A stretch of DNA of 64,000 nt from Notospermus geniculatus (Eukaryota > Nemertea > Pilidiophora > Heteronemertea > Lineidae). This document shows positions 59,880 to 64,000 of the stretch, piece by piece (positions within the stretch are counted from its first letter, which is position 1; every line of letters begins with the position of its first letter). The notes beneath the pieces are model-generated. The model did no database searches. It saw nothing but the letters and a program-made list of their open reading frames with translations, and was not told where the DNA came from. The DNA is taken from the NCBI GenBank assembly GCA_002633025.1, contig NMRB01000950.1, positions 162,121 through 226,120 on the forward strand. The letters run 5' to 3'. Both the position numbers and the translations under genes were made by a program.

Positions 59880-62010
59880 TGGGTCAACGAAGTACATGTA
59901 ATTTGACATCAATTTGACCATCAAGGTGGCAGATTTTTCTCTGATGACATCATCTGCACAAGCTCCCTTGCATAGGGGACTGAGGGAAGAGACCAAACTG
60001 AAAGATATTTTGACCCCTTTGAAATGAAAACCCATGTTTCCCTTGTTTTCTATTGATCATCACATTATTTTTGCGTTTTCCATCCTTTTCAATCCATTTG
60101 GTGTATTATTCCCCAATATGACCATGTGACTTCCATTCAATTCAAACAATAAACATGTCATAGGCTATGGTGTTTACCCAAAGATGCATTGCTGCCACCT
60201 AGTGACAAGCAGCACAACTAAACCAATCAGCGATAGTGATTGAATGATTGGCAGATCATTATACACTTGATATCAACCCTCAGAGACATCTATCATTACA
60301 AGATGGAACTAAAACAATTCTTGGCACCAGGCTTCGGAGTGTTCAGTTCATACTTGATTAGTAGGCCTAATACTGTAATACTGCTCAAGAAATTCCCGAA
60401 CATTGAAGTTTGACATGTCAGACACGATCAACATCGTACGCCGGGACTCGTTGTCTGCCCATATCGACATAAACGACGTATTGCCTGCTCGTGCCGAGAT
60501 CTAACGAGTTAACACACAGGGAGGAATACTCCAATTATATTCCCAAGTCAATCTAAATACCCATCGTAACAAAAAGAGCAATAAAATATGAGATAAATAT
60601 TGTATAACATGAAACCATTAGGATTTTAGTAAACAGAACCATAAACAAGCAATCTAACATTGAAATAACTTTCTACACCAAGGATAGGGATAATTGTTCT
60701 ACACTTGTACACTGAACATTTGGTTTATTTTTGGTTTCATTTTTTTTGTTTCACTTGAATGAGGAATTTGCAAATTATCAATGCTTTGGAGGCACTGTAA
60801 ATAGATGAACTTCATTTTTTCTGAGTTCTATAGTCCTTTTTACACTAGCCCGGTTGAAGCTTGTAGAGCTCGACCCGGACCAAGCCCAAAAATTCAAACG
60901 GGACAGGCCTGTTCACACTGTGTACCATTTGGTATCGAGACAAGCTGGCTCGACCTCTTTACATTCAGTATGGATGGAGCACGCCGATGAAAATTCTGCC
61001 GTGTAAAGTGGGGTTCATTGGCACATGGATCCGGTCTGTTTCCAGTCCATTTGCCCCTAGTTTTCCGGATACGACAACGCAAAAGTCAATTTGATCCATT
61101 TTTACAGACCTGAATCGGACAAAATCCATGTGCCAATGAACCCGGCTTAAATAGGGCTTATGTTCTATGTGGAGTAAGAACGCAAGCGGTTTCCTTCCCA
61201 TCGAGAGCTAGAGGTGAAGACGGTCTTCGAGAACAGTGCACTAGGACCAGATTGTGTCCCCAGTGACATCAGTGCGGTTGTGTTAAAGCATCTCATTGCA
61301 GGACAACATTTAAGAAAGCACAATTTAGTTGTTGCTAAAATTCTCCAAGTCGACGTTAAGGTGATACTCTTACATTTTACAACAGTGAGAAAAGCTTCTT
61401 GTCTGTGCAGTGTTCAACACGGTTAGCAAGCCAGCACAAGCAGCGCGTTGTAGGACCATCGAATTGGGCTGTGGAATCTGCATAACTAACATCGTCAGGC
61501 CCAGACCATCATCCGGGTGCCTGAGGTTTTGCAAAGTAGTATGACAGCATGAAGGAGGCGTAACATTTCGGTCGAGTAACATCGCTTGACGCGAATGCCA
61601 GTTGTCAAGAAATATTTGACGACGACAGTTGACTGCAGTGGAACTGTAAACCACAGCACGACAGGGAGAGTGAACCAAGATGTCACGCGACCAAAGTGTC
61701 CGCCCGCCACAAGTGAGCGAGAGTCATAAACAGTATGATGGCAAGTGAGATTTAAAGGAACCCTACAGGCAGCTGCCCCATAGGCACTTCGATGTGCTCA
61801 TTACACCAATCAGTTGGTATGAGAATCTAACTCTGACATGTATTGCAAGTGAAATACACTAAACATCAACATTTCCACCAAAATCTGTAGGTTGTCAGTT
61901 GCTAGCGCCACCTGAGATGAAGTGACCACACTGATATAAGCCAAATAGTAAGCTCCCTATTATGGTCCCTTTAAAACAGAAATGAGACAGTTCTGATAAA
62001 TAAAGCATCA
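59880..62010. other. Sequence with palindromic elements but no gene
   Basis: No exon supported. A compound inverted-repeat region lies at 60836-61150: an inner pair TGGGGTTCATTGGCACATGG and CCATGTGCCAATGAACCC, and an outer part with TTTTTACACTAGCCCGGTTG. A stretch near 61775-61970 (GGTTGTCAGTTGCTAGYGCCA, CCTCACAGGCAGC-type motifs) also occurs near 3400-3620 and 33780-33870 in whole or part, so it is a dispersed repeat. Confidence 0.45.
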
Positions 62011-62015
62011 GAATA

Positions 62016-62453
62016 GACGATTCTCGAATTAGCAGATCTGCGCAGTTCTGCCGAAATCGCAACCACAACCTCGATCTGAAACCTGGTGACGTGATGCAAT
62101 CCATGATTCTGCAATGGTCGACTATGACGCAACGTCTTCGAAGTCCCTGTCGGGGGGTTGTCTGTGTCACGTCATTCAGTTTCAGATCGAGGTTGCGGTT
62201 GAGATTTCGGTGGAAGTGCGCAGATCTTTGGTCGTTTACGTCAATAGGGAACCCCGATCACGCAGACCACACGAGAATATACGCGTGGGTTTGAACTGAT
62301 AGTACACCGACGCCACCTATTATTCATGACGATTCAAGGTGTGATTGGCCTTGCTTGGTGAACCGCATCTCTCGAACAATGAGCTTCTATAGGTGTCACG
62401 TCTGCTCTATCAGTCTCACGTGACCAATTGGCGCTCCCCATTTGAGAATGGTC
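62016..62453. mobile_element. GACGATTCTC-family palindromic MITE with internal extension
   Basis: Same family as 27319-27559, flanked by TA, but about 190 bp longer because extra sequence (62248-62440, AGGGAACCCCGATCACG to GGCGCTCCCC) lies inside the right arm before CATTTGAGAATGGTC. Confidence 0.75.
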
Positions 62454-62576
62454 TATTACGGGGTCACGAGGCTTAGTTTAGCAGAATGACATGCTAGCAC
62501 CAGCGGTGAGAAAGCGAACGCTGAGAGTGCCGCATGCGGAGTAAAAAAATTTGAAACTGACTGTATTGCGTCCTAC

Positions 62577-62651
62577 CTCCTCCGCCAGGTCCTCTTGTTG
62601 GGCCAGAGGGGGTGATTCAGACTTTCTGTCCCCTGATTCATCATTATGATG
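62577..62651 (-). CDS. Candidate upstream linker exon of the RhoGEF gene
   Basis: Acceptor TCTCATTCCAG, donor GAGGAG|GTAGGA, 75 bp, phase 0 both ends. Encodes HHNDESGDRKSESPPLAQQE with DLAEE: acidic, Ser/Pro-rich, like the other linker exons before DH2. Its phase would allow direct joining to exon 49986-50207 in a longer isoform that bypasses the 51290 start. Support is splice sites and composition only. Confidence 0.45.
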
Positions 62652-62869
62652 CTGGAATGAGAAGGACATTTTCATCAGTTTTACACATCCAGGAAGTAAA
62701 CTCTAAGCAAGGCACGTCTGGAATTGAATACGGTTTAACATCAGGGGTTCCCGTTCATAAATACCAAAGATGCTACCGGTGAGTGCAATCGTGAAAGAAG
62801 TAATTTCCACCTTGAAATACCAAGCGTCAAAACTACGCCTTTGGTCTCTGCTTTCTTACGGTATCAGAA

Positions 62870-63000
62870 CATTTGCCAGCAGGACATCTGCCCCCGGACT
62901 TCTGCCCCCCAAGGACATCTGCCCCCGGACATCTGCTCCATAGGACTTCTGCCCTCCTAGGACTTCTGCCCCCCTAGGACTTCTGCCCCCTGGACAGGGG
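62870..63000. repeat. 17-bp minisatellite GGACTTCTGCCCCCCTA
   Basis: About seven units of GGACATCTGCCCCC or GGACTTCTGCCCCCCTA in tandem. C-rich; no coding evidence. Confidence 0.82.
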
Positions 63001-63025
63001 ACCAAAGTTGTAGAAATTTTAACCC

Positions 63026-63245
63026 TTAACTCGTCTGACCCCAAGATGGAGCAGACAGTACCTTATCCTCTGAGGTGAGGTTTTCTAAAAGCCTTGGAGA
63101 TGAATTGGAAAAAATTTGAAGAAACATTCTTCAGATGGTTAACAGGAACAACCTTTCTTCAAATATTTTTCAATCAGTACCACAGGATGTGAGAAAACTT
63201 TGACAGAAGATGTCGTCTGCTGGACTCTGGGGGCAGACGAGTTAA
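63026..63245. mobile_element. GCAGACG palindromic MITE with TTAA on both sides (type copy)
   Basis: TTAA at 63026-63029 and 63242-63245 flank CTCGTCTGACCCCAAGATGG and CTCTGGGGGCAGACGAG. The 212-bp interior folds back (GCAGACAGTACC / GATGTCGTCTGC, CTTGGAGATGAATTGG, centre AATATTTTTCAATC). TTAA duplication suggests piggyBac- or Kolobok-type mobilisation. Six or more further copies in the window. Confidence 0.88.
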
Positions 63246-63625
63246 CATTGGGAAGATGGGAAGAATGACACATAGACAACAGCCTCTTGGAGAGCATGGC
63301 GTCACTCTCTCTCTCTCAATCGCGAAGGATCGAGGACCCTGGTAATATGACAGCGATCTCACCATGCCAACCATGTCTCCTGTCTCTGCAGAAAGATTCG
63401 TAGAGTCTGGTTTCTGATGCAGCAAGTTGCTCTGCATTTAGCAATTCATCCCTCGCCATGTGGCACAACTTACCTCGTAAACATGAAGGAACTGTCTGAA
63501 TCACTTCTGGACTGACCAAACCCCTCCCCCAAAATGAGCCTAAAGGACCTCCTCCAGAGTTTTCTTGTGCAAGTTGGCTCTCAACGGGCAATTCACCATT
63601 GTTGGTTTCCTTATGGCTTGCACTA

Positions 63626-63766
63626 TTTGTATCAGATTTTTCCATCAGGGCCGAAGCCATAGCATTATTTGCCCTGGTAAGTATGGAAGAGGCCATCTCA
63701 AGCTACTCATGTTCCTCACTTGGATGGGGTCTTTTACTTGCTGTTACAAACGCACAAGGTACATTG
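63626..63766 (-). mobile_element. tRNA-derived SINE, 5'-truncated
   Basis: 3' body of the main SINE (GGCTTCGGCCCTGATGGAAA, AATCTGATACAAATAG tail). The promoter half is missing because another element starts at 63767. Confidence 0.8.
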
Positions 63767-64000
63767 TAAAGTCTGGCAACATCTATCTTTGACCTAATGG
63801 AATGCGGAAGCTAGGAAATTGATCGTTGGATTTTCCACGGACCTTTAATCACACGCGGCTATTGAATGACCGGTGGACAACGCGAACAATCGGGGAACGA
63901 CCACAAGTGATCGACAGGCATGATTATAAACCGCAAAGCTCTGTCACATTACATGACTTCCGCATTCCATTAGGTCGAAGATAGATGTTGCCAGACTTTA
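63767..64000. mobile_element. Hairpin element at the window end
   Basis: The left 44 bp (TAAAGTCTGGCAACATCTAT, then CTTTGACCTAATGGAATGCG, GAAG) are repeated in complement as the last bases of the window (CTTCCGCATTCCATTAGGTC to CCAGACTTTA) with one difference. About 234 bp; the right flank is outside the window. Confidence 0.82.

Noticed and set aside
63474-63612. Possible exon with donor TTACGAG|GTAAGT on the minus strand
   Set aside because: The donor is good, but exit phase 1 does not fit the next candidate exon (62577-62651, phase 0) and the only acceptor (AAATAG) lies in a SINE tail.

Overview
This is animal nuclear DNA. It has short conserved exons with GT-AG introns, tRNA-derived SINEs, and many small inverted-repeat DNA transposons. 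The main gene and the repeat load (marine-invertebrate-style MITEs and an A-box/B-box SINE) suggest an invertebrate such as an echinoderm, hemichordate, amphioxus or mollusc; I cannot fix the lineage from sequence alone. Four single N characters (1727, 26157, 30032, 48545) mark assembly joins.

Two genes can be assembled. On the plus strand, 2330-5390 is a five-exon gene whose exons join in frame to a predicted 382-residue membrane protein. It has a signal peptide, a coiled-coil ectodomain with two N-glycosylation sites, one transmembrane helix, a proline-rich juxtamembrane stretch, and a small cytoplasmic domain with a TIR-like beginning. I recognise no named family. On the minus strand, 51290 down to 17072 is the 3' half of a Trio/Kalirin-family Rho guanine nucleotide exchange factor. 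Its 20 phase-compatible exons give about 1440 residues: unique acidic N-terminus, second DH-PH (GEF2) unit, Ser/Pro-rich linker, SH3, basic linker, Ig, fibronectin III and protein kinase. The first of these exons has an in-frame stop upstream of its ATG, so it looks like the start of a short, Duet-like isoform. Further linker exons for longer isoforms may lie above 51.3 kb (62577-62651 is a candidate).

The most striking structure is a tandem segmental duplication of about 5 kb (34690-39626 and about 39706-45990) that duplicates the first GEF2 DH exon. Both exon copies keep splice sites, are 171 bp (frame-neutral) and differ only by three synonymous changes. Each copy carries a transposon where the other has the empty site: a 515-bp element in copy 1 and a 1880-bp foldback element in copy 2.

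The rest is intron or flank packed with repeats. There are at least 14 copies of one tRNA-derived SINE, several families of CAGGG...CCCTG MITEs with 5-bp target duplications, TTAA-flanked and TA-flanked MITEs, nested insertions, a tandem array of about ten units with tRNA-like promoter boxes (47.05-48.3 kb), and many minisatellites. Several of these repeat nuclear-receptor half-sites or CCAAT boxes.
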